A DNA stretch of 64,000 bases from Elephas maximus indicus (GCF_024166365.1 NC_064820.1:134808001-134872000); one strand, 5' to 3'. Positions 34,537-46,130 are shown, numbered from the stretch's first letter. Translations and numbers: made by a program. The notes: generated by a model from the sequence alone, not told the origin.

Positions 34537-35345
34537 CAATAAGTTAATGCATTAATTTATTTTATATTTGCTCACTGTGTCCTAGTTTCTTGTTTCGTTT
34601 TGTTTTGATATACCCAATTAGGCTACTAGAGTGAGCTAACTTAATTATTGGGGCCTTTTTTTTTTGAAGGTCTAATGTCCTCTGTTACCAGATGGCTAGA
34701 TCTGTTGCCAGATATATGAGCCTAGGAGTCCATTCACTATTCTTGTATAGATTCAGCTCAGAGGTTCTGATAGTCAGTCACCTTGTGTATGGTGTAGGCT
34801 CTCACCTACTATCTTAGAGGAGCAGTGGTAATTGATGTATGCACTGGTTCCTGGTAGCAGCAGGGGGTCACGCTCTGAGGAAGGCAGGGGGTTGACAACT
34901 TGCCCCAAGTGTCTGTGAGGAAGGCACGTCCCTGTGTTCTGAAGCACTCTGGTGGGTGGGCTCTGCACCTGTACCATGGACATCCACTGCTTTTACTTGT
35001 AAGGACTGATAGGCTCCACTTATCTTTGGATCCCTATCACAGGTGGCTAGTTGATGTGGTTGGAGCTTCCAGCTCTCAAGCACCTGCTGTGGGTAGGTGA
35101 GGGCCCTGTTAAATAGGCAGAGTGGTATCGAATGTCCAAAATCTGCCTCTCCACGGCACAGCTGGAGCAGTTACAGACAGACCTCAACAGATTCACCCTA
35201 GCAATATAACAGCCAGATCCTATCTGGTGTAATGGAGCCACCTGGATTCATGCAGGGGTGAAAGACAAAGTCTGTGGATCACTTGTGCCTGTACTGGAAC
35301 TGCTTCTGCTCTGAGTTTCCAGATTAGGGGAGTCAGCTGATTATT

Positions 35346-35363
35346 CCCCCCCCCCCCCCCCCC
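35346..35363. repeat. C18 homopolymer in the L1 5' UTR
   Basis: Eighteen consecutive C (G on the L1 strand) inside the 5' UTR of the inner L1. Length is likely polymorphic. Confidence 0.85.
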
Positions 35364-36020
35364 GCACCTTTGTTAATTTGTTCCTTCTCCAAGGCCAGGA
35401 TAATGGCTCAGGAAGCACAGCAGGACCTATCTGAGGCCCAGGGAAATCGACTATAAGTGAAGCTGGCTGGGGCAGAGGAAGGAGGGATCAGATAGATAGG
35501 GAAGAGTTCTTTTAAAAGAAGGAGCTATTAGATCTAAAAACTAATTAGACAAAATCACTTATCTTGTGCTAAGAGTGCTGTTTTATCTCAGATTCCAGAG
35601 GCTGTGTAGCTTGTGTGTGCTGGCTGGGTCCCCACTGAGATCGCCTCAGGGGTTTAGGGCTGTGTCCCGCTCTTGCCTTCTTTCACTGAAGCAGCCACAT
35701 CATAAGTTCCACCACCAGCCCTGCCACTGCCACACTTCTTTCGCTGAAGCAGCTGTGTGCCCGAAAACTACCATCAGCCCCACCACAGTCATGACAAGGA
35801 ATAGGGGCTAAGATACTGCCACAAGCTCGGCAACTCCTCCCTGCTTCTGCACCGTCTCTCCCTGCCCGGTCACTCAGCCCAATTTCTTAACTTGCCTTTG
35901 ATGCTCAGGGTTCCTGTTTTGTCATATATATAATTGATTCACTTTGTTTTTTGGGGGTCTTTGTTGTAAAAGGGACCACAGGAAGCATCTGACTACTCCG
36001 CCATCTTGGCCCTGCCCCTG

Positions 36021-36121
36021 TCTTTTTTTTTTTTTTTATGTATACATCTATTGCTATATATTGACCTCTGAGCACTGCCTTTGCTGTGTCCCAAAGGTTT
36101 TGGTATGATGTGTTTTCAATC
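36021..36121 (-). mobile_element. Outer L1 (ORF2 part), right portion
   Basis: TGTATACATCTATTGCTATA and CTGTGTCCCAAAGGTTTTGG continue the ORF2 sequence cut at 31794. The element ends at 36121. Confidence 0.85.
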
Positions 36122-36215
36122 AAGGCTGTAATCCTTTATGGAAGCAGACTGCCACATTGAAATGCTGGCCTTTGGGTTTCAGCTCAGAACTTTAACCACT
36201 GTTCCACCAAGGCAC
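36122..36215 (-). mobile_element. Long-form AfroSINE, right part
   Basis: Starts with AAGGCTGTAATCCTTTATGG (TSD of the outer L1) and completes the SINE begun at 28787, ending with the head at ACCACTGTTCCACCAAGGCAC. Confidence 0.85.
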
Positions 36216-36224
36216 CTGAAGGGT

Positions 36225-36385
36225 ATTTTAGTTTTGTATAAAATTTTATGTTAATCTTTGTTACCCTTGTGGGAAACTGGATGAAGGATGCATGGTATCT
36301 CTCTGTACTGTTTTTATAACTTTCTGTGGTTCTATAATTATTTTAAAATAAAAAGTTTAAAACTTTAAAACTAAGTTTAAAACAA
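36225..36385 (+). repeat. Ancient L1 3'-end fragment
   Basis: GGGAAACTGGATGAAGGATG, CTCTCTGTACTGTTTTTATA and TTTTAAAATAAAAAGTTT are the typical end of old mammalian L1s. Confidence 0.6.
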
Positions 36386-38215
36386 ACTTAAAAATGTATG
36401 CTCTTTATAATAAATAGAATCTTACTTTTATATGGAGAGGACAAGATGTATTCATGGCCTACAGATGAGACTTGCTCAAAAAGCAACCTATGTTTTACTG
36501 AAATTTCTTCCTTACGTTTTGCTCCTCATACCAATGAAAGAGAAAGAGAGAAATATGTCAGTTCCAAAGATCCAATGCCTACATGGGAACTGTACAATTA
36601 GAAGACTTATTATAGGAAATGCTTGTGAAGCATAAAGGAGAGAAAGCAGTAGTAGGTAGGGAGAACCATCAGACAACACTATAGGTCTGACTCCTGTGAA
36701 AGGTGAGGGGTAAAGACAGAAGACAGAGAAGAAGTCTCGATTACAGCACACTTCTAAGTAAGTTCTGGACAAGCTGAGGGGAGTTCTCAAGCTAAAATTG
36801 TCATTTATAGAAGCCCCACTTCCTGCAGAATAGTCCTACACTGGTAACTCCACTGTGCTTACACTGAGGCTGGGAACAGCCCAGGGGAAATGTGGCCTCA
36901 GCTCAAACACTGTCCTTCAACTATGCACCTGCAGCAGGAGATCTGAAAGGTGCTTTTTTTACAGCCACTAGAGTTTTCAGCTAAGTGATTTCAAAAACAT
37001 AAAATGTATAATTGTGAAAATAGTATATGCTCAAACTACATGGCTATGAAGATGTAGTGTTATCATGGCTCAAATCTTCCAAATCATGTTTCTCATTCTT
37101 AGAGATCTCTGAAATGAGTACAACAAATGGTTACTGAGATGTTTTTAAAAGAATTCACTGCTAAAAACTTAATCATATGTACTCTTGAAGGACAACACAA
37201 AATTTTAATTATATGGTTTTAGACCAAAATATTTTGGGATATCACTTGGCAAAAACTAATACGCACCATAATTATTTTATGATTCTACCATTCATGCCAC
37301 GTGATGTATATTTCAGGACACAGAGCTGCAGCTCAGCGTTGGCAGTACCTGTAAGAGAAGACTATTGATATCATCTAGAGCTCTATGATGGATCCAGATG
37401 ACCACATAGCAGTCATCAATGACCTTTCTACAGGAAAGCTATTGTGTGGCCCCTTCAAAGCAAAAATAACTGCATGAAATCTTACCAACTTCCCTGGTAG
37501 TGATCCAAATGTGATTCTCTCTTCAGGAAGCTGAAGAGAACAATAAAGCAGGGAAGACATGAGGAGGTTTTCACTACTCCATACTCAAGACAGCACCAAG
37601 TCTTTCTAGCATAAAACAAAGCTTTAAGCATAGCAGGTGGGAATTTCTGAAAAGAACTTAATATTTATGCTCGTTTCCACCTTAATCTTAGCTCCTAATT
37701 AACACTGTTTTGACAAGTAAGATTTGAGACTCTAGCCCTAGTCAAGGCTTGTATTTCCAAAGCTTTCTGCACAATATTATTGATTGATAGCTTCTAAGTA
37801 TGCTCACTTAAAATAACATCAGAAGGTAATTCTGAATTGAGGAAAGGTATTCATTTTCTTCTACTAGTTTTTAAGTCAATGAGGATAGATTTTAAAGCCT
37901 TTTTCATTCTCTATTAAAAAAAAAAAAACTCCTTCACAAACAGATGGCCTTCCCCTCCTACCACACCTGTTTTACTGGTTACTCACAGACAAAGCTTCAA
38001 ACACAAAAGACACACACTGATTTACTAAAAATATTGCATTATTATAACGTACATGTTCCTTTAGAGAATGTAAAAGAACTGAGGTGTTTTCCAGCTTTAA
38101 AAGAATCACTGTTGTCATTAATAAAAACAAGATTTTACTTCATCAAAAATCAAAAGAGATCAACTGCCTTTAGTAAAACATGCTCATCATAATCATATAA
38201 AATAATAATTTGCAA
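36386..38215. other. Intergenic, unassigned
   Basis: No recognised gene, RNA or young repeat in about 1.8 kb. Confidence 0.5.
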
Positions 38216-38219
38216 AATA

Positions 38220-38830
38220 TTAAGGACACAATTTAAAAAACCCAAATTTCACCATCCAGAAAGAATCACAATTAATATTTTGAGTAACATACTTCCAAAT
38301 GTCTCTCAACATATAAGCTTATGGAATTAAATTAGGACACTACTATATATGTTGTACTGTATTCTGCTTTTTTCAATCTGCATTATGCTCTGTACATATT
38401 TCTGTGTCAGATATAAACCAAACCCACTGCTATTGAGTTGCTTCTGACTTATAGTGACCTTACAGGACAGAGTAGAGCTACCCCATACAGTTTCCAAGGC
38501 TGTAAATCTTTATGGAAACACACCGCCACATCTTTCTCCCATGGAGCAGTTGATGGGTTTGAACCACTGACTTTTCAGTTAGCAGCTGAGCACTTAAACC
38601 TCTGTGCCACCAGTGCTCCTTATGTCAAATATAGACCTTAGCAGTTATCATTTTTGATGGCTGCATAGTATTCCATTACATGGCTAGCCCATAATTTATT
38701 TTACAAATCCTGTTTTGAGTAATGATTAGGTTGCTCTAATTTTTTTGATATGCAATGTTCATATATCTAAAAAAATATTCTTGAAGGTTTATTTTATCAT
38801 CTTCTTGGAATAAATTACCAGTAAAAAAAA
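38220..38830 (-). repeat. Ancient L1 fragment, split by a SINE
   Basis: CATAGTATTCCATTACATGG and CCATAATTTATTTTACAAAT are L1 ORF2 C-terminal/3' sequence on minus. The parts before and after the SINE at 38420 belong together. Confidence 0.6.
38420..38621 (-). mobile_element. Long-form AfroSINE
   Basis: Tail AAACCCACTGCTATTGAGTTG; long-form insert (CACCGCCACATCTTTCTCCC) present; head TGTGCCACCAGTGCTCC. TSD TGTCAGATATAAACC / TGTCAAATATAGACC. Confidence 0.88.
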
Positions 38831-38854
38831 AAAAAAATTACTAGTAGCATAATT

Positions 38855-38989
38855 ATTAAGAAGCCTTGGTGTCATAATGGCTAAGCATTTGGCTGTTAAC
38901 CGAAATGCTGGTGGTTTGAGCCCATGCAGCAGTTCTGTGAGAGAAAGACAGGGTGGCCTGCTTCCATAAAGATTACAGCCTAGGAAACC
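38855..38989 (+). mobile_element. Long-form AfroSINE, left part (cut by a solo LTR)
   Basis: Head AAGCCTTGGTGTCATAATGG, B box GGTGGTTTGAGCCC, body to CAGCCTAGGAAACC. Continues at 39500. Confidence 0.85.
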
Positions 38990-39499
38990 TGCTATAGATT
39001 GAATTATGTCCTCCAAAAACTGTGTGTATCAATTTGGCTGGGCCATGATTACCGATATTATGTGATTGTCCACCATTTTGTCATCTGATGTGGTTTTTCT
39101 ATGTGTTGAAAATCCTACCTCTATGATGTTAATGAGGGAGGATGGGCAGCAGTTGTGCTAGTGAGGCAGGATTCAATCTACAAGATTGGATTGTGTTTTC
39201 AGGCAGTCTCTTGAGATATAAAAGAGAGAAGTGAGCAGGGAGACAGGAGGACTTCGTACCACCAAGAAAGCAGTGCTGGGAGCAGAGCGCATCCTTTGGA
39301 CCTTGAGTCCCTGTGCAGAGAAGCTGTTAGTACAGGGGAAGATTTATGAGAAGGCCAACAGAGAGAGAAAGCCTTCCCCTGGAGCTGACTCCCTGAGTTT
39401 GGACTTTTAGCCTACTGGACTGTGAGAAAATGAACTTCTTTTTGTTAAAGCCATCCACTTGTGGTATTTCTATTATAGCAGCAGTAGATAACTAAGACA
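38990..39499 (+). mobile_element. Solo MaLR/ERVL-like LTR inserted in a SINE
   Basis: 510 bp starting TGCTATAGATTGAATTATG and ending AACTAAGACA, with TG...CA ends. A 5-bp TSD, AAACC, lies at 38985-38989 and 39500-39504. It contains a TATA-like GAGATATAAAAGAG. Related to the LTR at 25154 (shared AAAGCCTTCCCCT and GTGGTATTTCTATTATAGCAG). Confidence 0.83.
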
Positions 39500-39582
39500 A
39501 AACCCTATGGGGCAATTCTATTTTGTCACGTTGGGTTGCTGTGAATTGAAATCGACTTGACAGCAACTAATAGCAACAACAA
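39500..39582 (+). mobile_element. Long-form AfroSINE, right part
   Basis: AAACCCTATGGGGCAATTC to the tail CGACTTGACAGCAACTAATAG and CAACAACAA, an RTE-like ending. Confidence 0.85.
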
Positions 39583-39769
39583 ATATAATTATTAGGTTAA
39601 GACTTACGTACTTTTTAAAAGGTTGCTATGCCTTGCCAAATTGCCTTGCAAAAGATTTTCATCAACTTATACTCTTACCACTATTACAAAAGAATGTGTA
39701 TTTTCTCACTGTGGAGTAAAGAATTACTTTACTGCAAGTAATTTGGCCTTTGTTCTTTCCTGAGAGACA

Positions 39770-40490
39770 ACTCTAAACCCTTGGAATTTCCTAAGTATAT
39801 AAAGTACCTTTGTTATCTAGACCTTTAGATCACAGCTGAGGGTTTGTACTAATGGGTTGCGGCTGTCCCAGCCAGAGAGATCACCACGTGGGCTGATATT
39901 AGCTGACCTCAGTGGGGGGATAGGGGCTGATCCAATCGGTCAGGACTATGTAACAAAACAAACAAAAAAAAACCCAGGGCCATCAATTAGATTCCGAAGC
40001 CAATAAAAGCTCTGGAAATAGAAACTACCTGGGCTTCCTGGTTGGTGAACAATTCATATGAGAGGGTAGTATGTCCTTTGGGACACGGAGGCTATGAGCT
40101 GAAAACTCCCAGACCTTGTTCTATATGTCTCTTCGTCTGTATCCTTTTTGCCATAATAGAGCTGTAATCATAAGTACTGTATAGCACTTATGATTGTGAA
40201 TCATTCCAGCGAATTATTGAACCCAAAGGAGTAGTGGGAGTCAGCAGGTTAGAAGTGAGGGAGTTGGGGTCTCTTGAGCTTGTGGCTGGCATTCTGAACG
40301 GGGAGAGGGAAACCCCTGAATTTGTAACCAGCAGGTCAGAAGTGAGAGAACCTAGGGGGTCCTGAGCTTGTGACTGGGATCCTGATGAGTAAAGGAAAAT
40401 CTTGGATTTTCCTTTAACTTGTGAGATCCGACCTAGCTCTGGGTAGCTAGGGTCAGAGAAGTGCTGCATGAGCAGCTGGTGTCAGAATTA
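39770..40490 (+). mobile_element. Probable retroviral solo LTR (class not determined)
   Basis: CCAATAAAAGCTCTGGAAA looks like a TATA or poly(A) region. Two related phrases (GGTTAGAAGTGAGGGAGTTG and GGTCAGAAGTGAGAGAACC) and the ending GCTGGTGTCAGAATTAAATT resemble a known mammalian LTR family that I cannot name with confidence. A SINE scrap interrupts it near 39955-39997. Confidence 0.5.
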
Positions 40491-40585
40491 AATTGATGAG
40501 AAAAAGTATAGATTTTTATTTATTTCATTTGAGACATCCATATGGTACATTTACCAACTCAATGACATGGGCATTTGATAGGTTA

Positions 40586-40750
40586 GGAAGCCCTGGTAGT
40601 GTAGTGGTTAAGTGCTATGGCTGCCAATCAAAAGGCTGGCAGTTTGAATCTGCCAGGTGCTTCCTGGAAACCATGTGGGGCAGTTCTACTCTGCCCTGTA
40701 GGGTCGCTATGAGTCAGAATTAACTTGACGGCAATGGGTTTGGTTTTTTT
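40586..40750 (+). mobile_element. AfroSINE (short form)
   Basis: A box TAGTGTAGTGG, B box CAGTTTGAATCTG, tail TATGAGTCAGAATTAACTTG. TSD CATTTGATAGGTTA / CTTTTGATAGGCTA. Confidence 0.9.
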
Positions 40751-40873
40751 GTGCTTTTGATAGGCTAAAAAAAAAAACCTTGATAGATGAAAAATAGCAT
40801 CTCAGTGTTATTACTTATATTTCTTTAAATATTTCTAAAGTTGATCATATTTTCATTTCCCTATTGGCCATTT

Positions 40874-41039
40874 GGAAACCCTGGTGGTGTAGTGGTTAAG
40901 TGCTACAGCTGCTAACCAAAGGGTCGGCAGTTCAAATCCACCAGGCGCTCTTTGGAAACTCTATGGGGCAGTTCTACTCTGTCCTATAGGGTGGCTATGA
41001 GTTGGAATCAACTCAACCGCGCTGGGTTTGTTTTTTTTT
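40874..41039 (+). mobile_element. Young AfroSINE (short form) with exact TSD
   Basis: A box TGGTGTAGTGG, B box CAGTTCAAATCC, tail GAGTTGGAATCAACTC. Exact 11-bp TSD ATTGGCCATTT (40863-40873 / 41041-41051). Confidence 0.92.
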
Positions 41040-41134
41040 TATTGGCCATTTGTATTAACTTTTTCCTTTGCTCATATTTCTGTTAGGTAATATTTTTTCT
41101 TGTTGACTTGAAGATCTCACTATACATTAGACTA

Positions 41135-41163
41135 AAAAACCTACCCACTGCTGCTGAGTCATA
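41135..41163 (-). mobile_element. SINE tail scrap
   Basis: AAAAAACCTACCCACTGCTG then CTGAGTCATA: about 28 bp of tail only. Confidence 0.5.
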
Positions 41164-42524
41164 CGCTAGACTAGGCAAAAGGAATTTACAGAATTTCTAA
41201 AAAAGATACTTTTATTCATTCTTGTTTTGGAAGGCCAAAATTTTAAATCTTATCCCCAACACATACAAGCAAATTCCTAGAATTCTACCAAGAAAAAATG
41301 CGTATTGCTAGGACATAATGATTCAAAAGGCTGTGTTTGCTGCTCTCAAAATCGAATTCAAATGACAGTTGTACAAAGGATTTGTTTGAACATAATTTCT
41401 AACAGTCATTTCAAATTCAGTTATTTATTGGCAATGAAAATCAAGGTAAACCAAAGAGCGCAAAACTAGTTTATGTCTCCATACATGCTGCTTTCAGCTT
41501 ATATTCCCTGTGAATTCTTCTTTTGTACTCTAAAATTGTAGTATATAATCTCCTCTCCGTATCATTTACAGAAAAAAACTGGAACTCACAAAGTAAATTA
41601 GCACAACAGTGTGCTCCCTTTGTGAAAGTCACATCACTACCTGTGTCCCCAGTTATGCTTTAATTAGGTACTCCACATCACATCAAGGAGAGAAAGCCAT
41701 CCTCAATTAATGGCTTTCCATTGTTTCCTGAGAAACATGGTAAATTCAGACACCTACTCAACTACATCTCTAGGTATTCATTATTCCAGAGGCTCTAAAG
41801 AATATGAAGCACAGGCAGAGGATGACTTTCTTCATTCTCACTGAGCCTAGAAAATAAATAAGTGCCACCCTTCCAGGTTTGCAGAGAAGAGTCAAATAGA
41901 TCAGAAGTAAAACATACATAGGTTCATTGCCATTGTATAAATTTTTTGTTGTTGTTAATTTTTATCTTGCTTTATTGCCATTGCATAGTTTTTTTTTTGT
42001 TGTTGTTAATGTTTATCTTGGTTTATTTCCATTATATAGAATTTATGTTAAATTTTTTATTTATTGAGGATGTGATGCAATATATACAGACTTCCTGAAT
42101 ATAGAAACGATGACTAGGGACTTAGGCTTAAATTCGGGGTTGTAAAGAAACAGACCTAAAACAGAATTTCTTATTAAATGCAAAAAGAACACACCTCAAG
42201 GAGAGAGGAATCCTCTTACTTGATCAGTTCTCCTCTTGCCTTCATCCAGAGGAGAGTCCGAGCTATTTACTCAATGTGTATGTCTGTGACACAACATTCT
42301 GCTCGGAAAAGCAGCGTAAAATCATTTACCCAGGTCAGGCCACAATTAATGCAAGTTGAAAAATAAAAGTGCAGATGTCTTCTTTCCCTAACTCTAATTA
42401 TCTCCCCGGGGTAAGAGCATGAGGTGGTGCCAAACCTTTGTATAACATCAGAATACGGAGGTATATAAAATCCTGTCTTGTTCGTATGTTCACTATGTGC
42501 TTCATGAGGCTGTCATATTTCCTA
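41164..42524. other. Intergenic, unassigned
   Basis: No gene. A short local duplication, TTGTTGTTGTTAAT(T/G)TTTATCTTG, occurs at about 41947 and 41999. Confidence 0.45.
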
Positions 42525-42625
42525 ATCAGATTGTAAACTCCTTTTGGGCAGGGAATTTAATCTCATAATCTTCTTGTACCCCTTACAGCAGAAATGCAAT
42601 GAGTACTTGTTTATAGATTTCCTTG
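42525..42625 (+). repeat. L2-like fragment
   Basis: TTGTAAACTCCTTTTGGGCAG followed by GGAATTTAATCTCATAATC is the L2 3' motif. Confidence 0.55.
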
Positions 42626-42837
42626 CAAGCTTTGAGAAACGAGCTATAAATACCTAAAACAAGTGTGCAACACAATTTATTCGTAATAAAACAGATAGTG
42701 CCTTGAAGAAGACATTATAAACTCTATGTAGAATTCTGCGAGACAAGATTTATTTGAAACTAATTAAAGACATGATTAATAGTTTTCATAAAAATATTGA
42801 ATTGCCACTCAAAACAGGCCTTTATATATTCTGTGTA

Positions 42838-42952
42838 AAGGAGGCCTGGTGGCAAAACGGTTAAGCAGTCAACTGCTAACCAAAAGGTCAGTGTTTTGAA
42901 CCCACCAGCCACTCCGGGGGAAAAGATCTGATGATCCGCTCCCATAAAGATT
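42838..42952 (+). mobile_element. Long-form AfroSINE, left part (cut by an RTE)
   Basis: Head GAGGCCTGGTGGCAAAACGG, B box TTTTGAACCCACC, long-form GGGGGAAAAGATCTGATG, ending CATAAAGATT, which is the RTE target-site duplication. Confidence 0.87.
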
Positions 42953-45720
42953 GTTAGTTGTTGTTGTTGTTTGGTGCCGTTGAGTCTGTTCCGACTCATA
43001 CCGACCCTATGCGCAACAGAACGAAACACTGCCCGGTCCTGCACCATCCTTACAATCGTTGTTATGCTTGAGCTCATTGTTGCAGCCACTGTGTCAATCC
43101 ACCTCTTTGAGGGTCTTCCTCTTTTCCGCTGACCCTGTCCCTGTACTCTGCCAAGCATGATGTCCTTCTCCAGGGACTGATCTCTCCTGACAACATGTCC
43201 AAAGTATGTAAGACGAAGTCTTGCCATCCTTGCTTCTAAAGAGTGTTCTGTTTGTACTTCTTCTAAGACAGATTTGTTCGTTCTTTTGGCAGTCCACGGT
43301 ATATTCAATATTCTTCACCAACACCACAATTCAAAGGCGTCGACTCATCTTTGGTCCTCCTTATTCATTGTCCAGCTTTCACATGCATATGACGCGATTG
43401 AAAATACCATGGCTTGGGTCAGGGGCACCTTAGTCTTCAGGGTGACATCTTTGCTCTTCAACACTTTGAAGAGGTCCTTTGCAGCACATTTGCCCAAAGC
43501 AATGCATCTTTTGATTTCTCAACTGCTGCTTCCATGGCTGTTGATTGTGGATCCAAGTAAAATGAAATCCTTGACAACTTGAATTTTTTCTCCGTTTATC
43601 ATGATGTTGCTCATTGGTCCAGTTGTGAGGATTTTTATTTTCTTTATGTTGAGATGTAATCCATACTGAAGGCTGTGGTGTTTGATATTCATTAGTAAGT
43701 GCTTCAAGTCCTTTTCACTTTCAGCAAGCAAGGTTGTGTCATCTGCATAACACAGGTTGTTAATGAGTCTTCCTCCAATCTTGATGCCCCGTTCTTCTTC
43801 ATATAGTCCAGCTTCTCGTATTATTTGTTCAGCATGCAGATTAAAGAGGTATGATGAAAGAATACAACCCTGATGCACACCTTTCCTGACTTTAAAACCA
43901 TCAGTATCCCCTTGTTCTGTCTGAACAACTGCCTCTTGATCTATGTAAAGGTTCCTCATGAGCACAATTAAGCGTTCTAGAATTCCCATCCTTTGCAGTG
44001 TTATCCATAGTTTGTTATGATCCACACAGTCGAGTGCCTTTGCATAATCAATAAAACACAGGTAAACATCCTTCTGGTATTCTCTGCTTTCAGCCAGGAT
44101 CCATCTGACATCAGCAATGATATCCCTGGTTCCAGGTCCTCTTCTGAAACTGGCCTGAATTTCTGGCAGTTCCCTGTCGATGTACTGCTGCAGCCGTTTT
44201 TGAATGATCTTCAGCAAAATTTTGCTTGCTTGTGATATTAACGATATTGTTCTATAATTTCCACATTCAGTTGGATCACCTTTCTTGGGAATAGGCATAA
44301 ATATGGATCTCTTCCAATAGTTGGCCAGGAAGCTGTCTTCCATATTTCTTGGCATAGAGGAGTGAGCACTTCCAGCGCTGCATCAGTTTGTTGAGACATC
44401 TCAACTGATGTTCCATCAGTTCCTCGAGCCTTGTTTTTCGCCAACGCCTTCAGAGCAGCTTGGACTTCTTCCTTCAGTACCATCGGTCCCTGATTATATG
44501 CCACCTCTTGAAATGGTTGAATATTGACTAATTCTTTTTGTATAATAACTCTGTGTGTTCCTTCCATCTTCTTTTGATGCTTCCTACATCATTTAATATT
44601 TTCCCCATGGAATCCTTCACTATTGCAACTCGAGGCTTGAATTTTTTCTTCAGTTCTTTCAGCTTGAGAAATGCCGAGTGTGTTCTTCCCTTTTGGTTTT
44701 CTATCTCCAGCGCTTTGCACATGTCATCATAATACTGTATTTTGTCTTCTCGAGAGGCCCTTTGAAATCTTCAGTTCAGTTCTCTTACTTCATCAATTCT
44801 TCCTTTTGCTTTAGCTGCTCGACCCTCAAGAGTAAATTTCAGAGTCTCCTCTGACATCCACCTTGGTCTTTTCTTTCTTTCCTGTCTTTTCAGTGACCTA
44901 TTGCTTTCTTCACAGATGATGTCCTTGATGTCATTCCACAACTCATCTGGTCTGTGGTCGCTAGTGTTCAATGCATCAAATCTATTCTTGAGATGGTCTC
45001 TAAATTCAGGAGGGATATACTCAAGGTTATATTTTGGCTTTTGTGGACTTGCTCTGATTTTCTTCAGTTTCAGCTTGAACTTGCAGATGAGCAATTGATG
45101 GTCTGTTCCACAGTTGGCCCCGGCCTTGTTCTGACTGATGATATTGAGCTTTTCCATCATCTCTTTCCACAGATGTAGTCAATTTGATTCCTGTGTGTTC
45201 CATTTGGTGAGGTACATGTGTATGGTCACTGTTTATGTTGGTGAAAGAAGGTATTTGCAATGAAGAAGGTGTTGGTCTTGCAAAATTCTATCATTCGGTC
45301 TCTGACATTGTTTCTATCACCAAGGCCATATTTTGCAACTACTGATCCTTCTTCTTTGTTTCCAACTTTTGCATCCCAATTGCCAGTAAGTATCAATGCG
45401 TCTTGGTTGCATGTTCGATCAATGTCAGACTCAGCAGCTGATAAAACCCTTCTATTTCTTCATCTTTGGCCCTAGTGGTTGGTGCATAAATTTGAATAAT
45501 AGTCGTATTAACTGGTCTTCCTTGTAGGTGTATGGATATTATCCTATCACTGACAGCGTTGTACTTCAGGATAGATCTTGAAATGTTCTTTTTGACGATG
45601 AATGCAACACCATTCCTCTTCGAGTTGTCATTCCCAGCATAGTAGATTGTCCAATTCAAAATGGCCAATACCAGTTCATTTCAGCTCACTAATGCCTACG
45701 ATATCGATGTTTATTCATTC
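42953..45720 (-). pseudogene. RTE ORF (endonuclease-reverse transcriptase), broken
   Basis: From the 5' side: the endonuclease part (45668-45393, VYYAGND-like YYAGNDNSKRNGVAF and IYAPTTRAK), then TGNWDAKVG, then the linker (45160-44771 and 44722-44528, RMRK-rich with KGRTHSAFLKLKELKKK). The RT follows in one open stretch of 278 codons (44355-43519), with IPKKGDPTECGNYRTISLI, FIDYAKALDCV, VHQGCILSSYLFN and LCYADDTTLL. The C-terminus (43308 on) has RRDQSLEKDIMLGRVQ. The RT core is the longest intact stretch among the RTE copies here. It still has stops and shifts elsewhere and lacks its natural start. Confidence 0.87.
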
Positions 45721-45760
45721 CATTTCATTTTAGACTATTTCCAATTTTCCTAGATTCATA
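42953..45760 (-). mobile_element. Near-complete RTE LINE inserted in a SINE
   Basis: 2.8 kb on minus, lacking about 445 bp of the 5' end. The tail GTTGTTGTTGTTTGGTGCCG is at the left. The flanks CATAAAGATT (42943) and CATTAAGATT (45785) are SINE sequence duplicated on insertion. Between the truncated 5' end and the TSD is a 24-bp C-rich filler (45761-45784). Confidence 0.9.
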
Positions 45761-45762
45761 CT

Positions 45763-45773
45763 CCCCCCCCCCC
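45763..45773. repeat. Poly(C) run at the RTE 5' junction
   Basis: Eleven C within a 24-bp C-rich filler between the RTE 5' end and the SINE TSD. Confidence 0.8.
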
Positions 45774-45784
45774 AGCTCCCCCTG

Positions 45785-45880
45785 CATTAAGATTACAGCC
45801 TCGGAAACCCTTTCGGGGAGTTCTACTCTGTCCCATAGGGTCACTATGAGTTGGAATTGACTCAATGGCGTATAATAGCA
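45785..45880 (+). mobile_element. Long-form AfroSINE, right part
   Basis: CATTAAGATTACAGCCTCGG to the tail CTATGAGTTGGAATTGACTC. Completes the SINE begun at 42838. Confidence 0.87.
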
Positions 45881-46130
45881 ATATATTCTGTGTGTGTATG
45901 AATGTATGTGTATTCCCTATCATGGTTGAAAATCAGTTTTAGTCCCAGATGTGATAAATAATAAAGGACAATAGAAACACAGTGTAACAGTTTTGTTTGT
46001 TCCTGCATGAAAGGCTATTATTAGATACATCTCTAAAGCTGAACTGGAACTTCAAGTTTTGTTAGCCTCCCTCTTAAAAGACATCCTTTTACATTCAGAG
46101 GACTCAAGAATGTCCAAGTTCCTGAAATGT

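Larger units (their letters stand above)
31795..36020 (-). mobile_element. Inner L1 with 3.5-kb internal deletion of ORF2
   Basis: Minus-strand L1 inserted in the outer L1. A 3' UTR (31800-32750) and the ORF2 C-terminal end (to 33058) join abruptly to the ORF2 start codon region at 33060. These are followed by the inter-ORF region, ORF1 (34536 to about 33523) and a 5' UTR of about 1.48 kb ending in the L1 5' hallmark (CCGCCATCTTGGCCCT on +, about 35998-36013). Endonuclease and RT are absent. Confidence 0.87.

Noticed and set aside
42000..46000. Host gene with an endonuclease/RT domain
   Set aside because: All coding similarity is to an RTE LINE with a TSD and multiple breaks.
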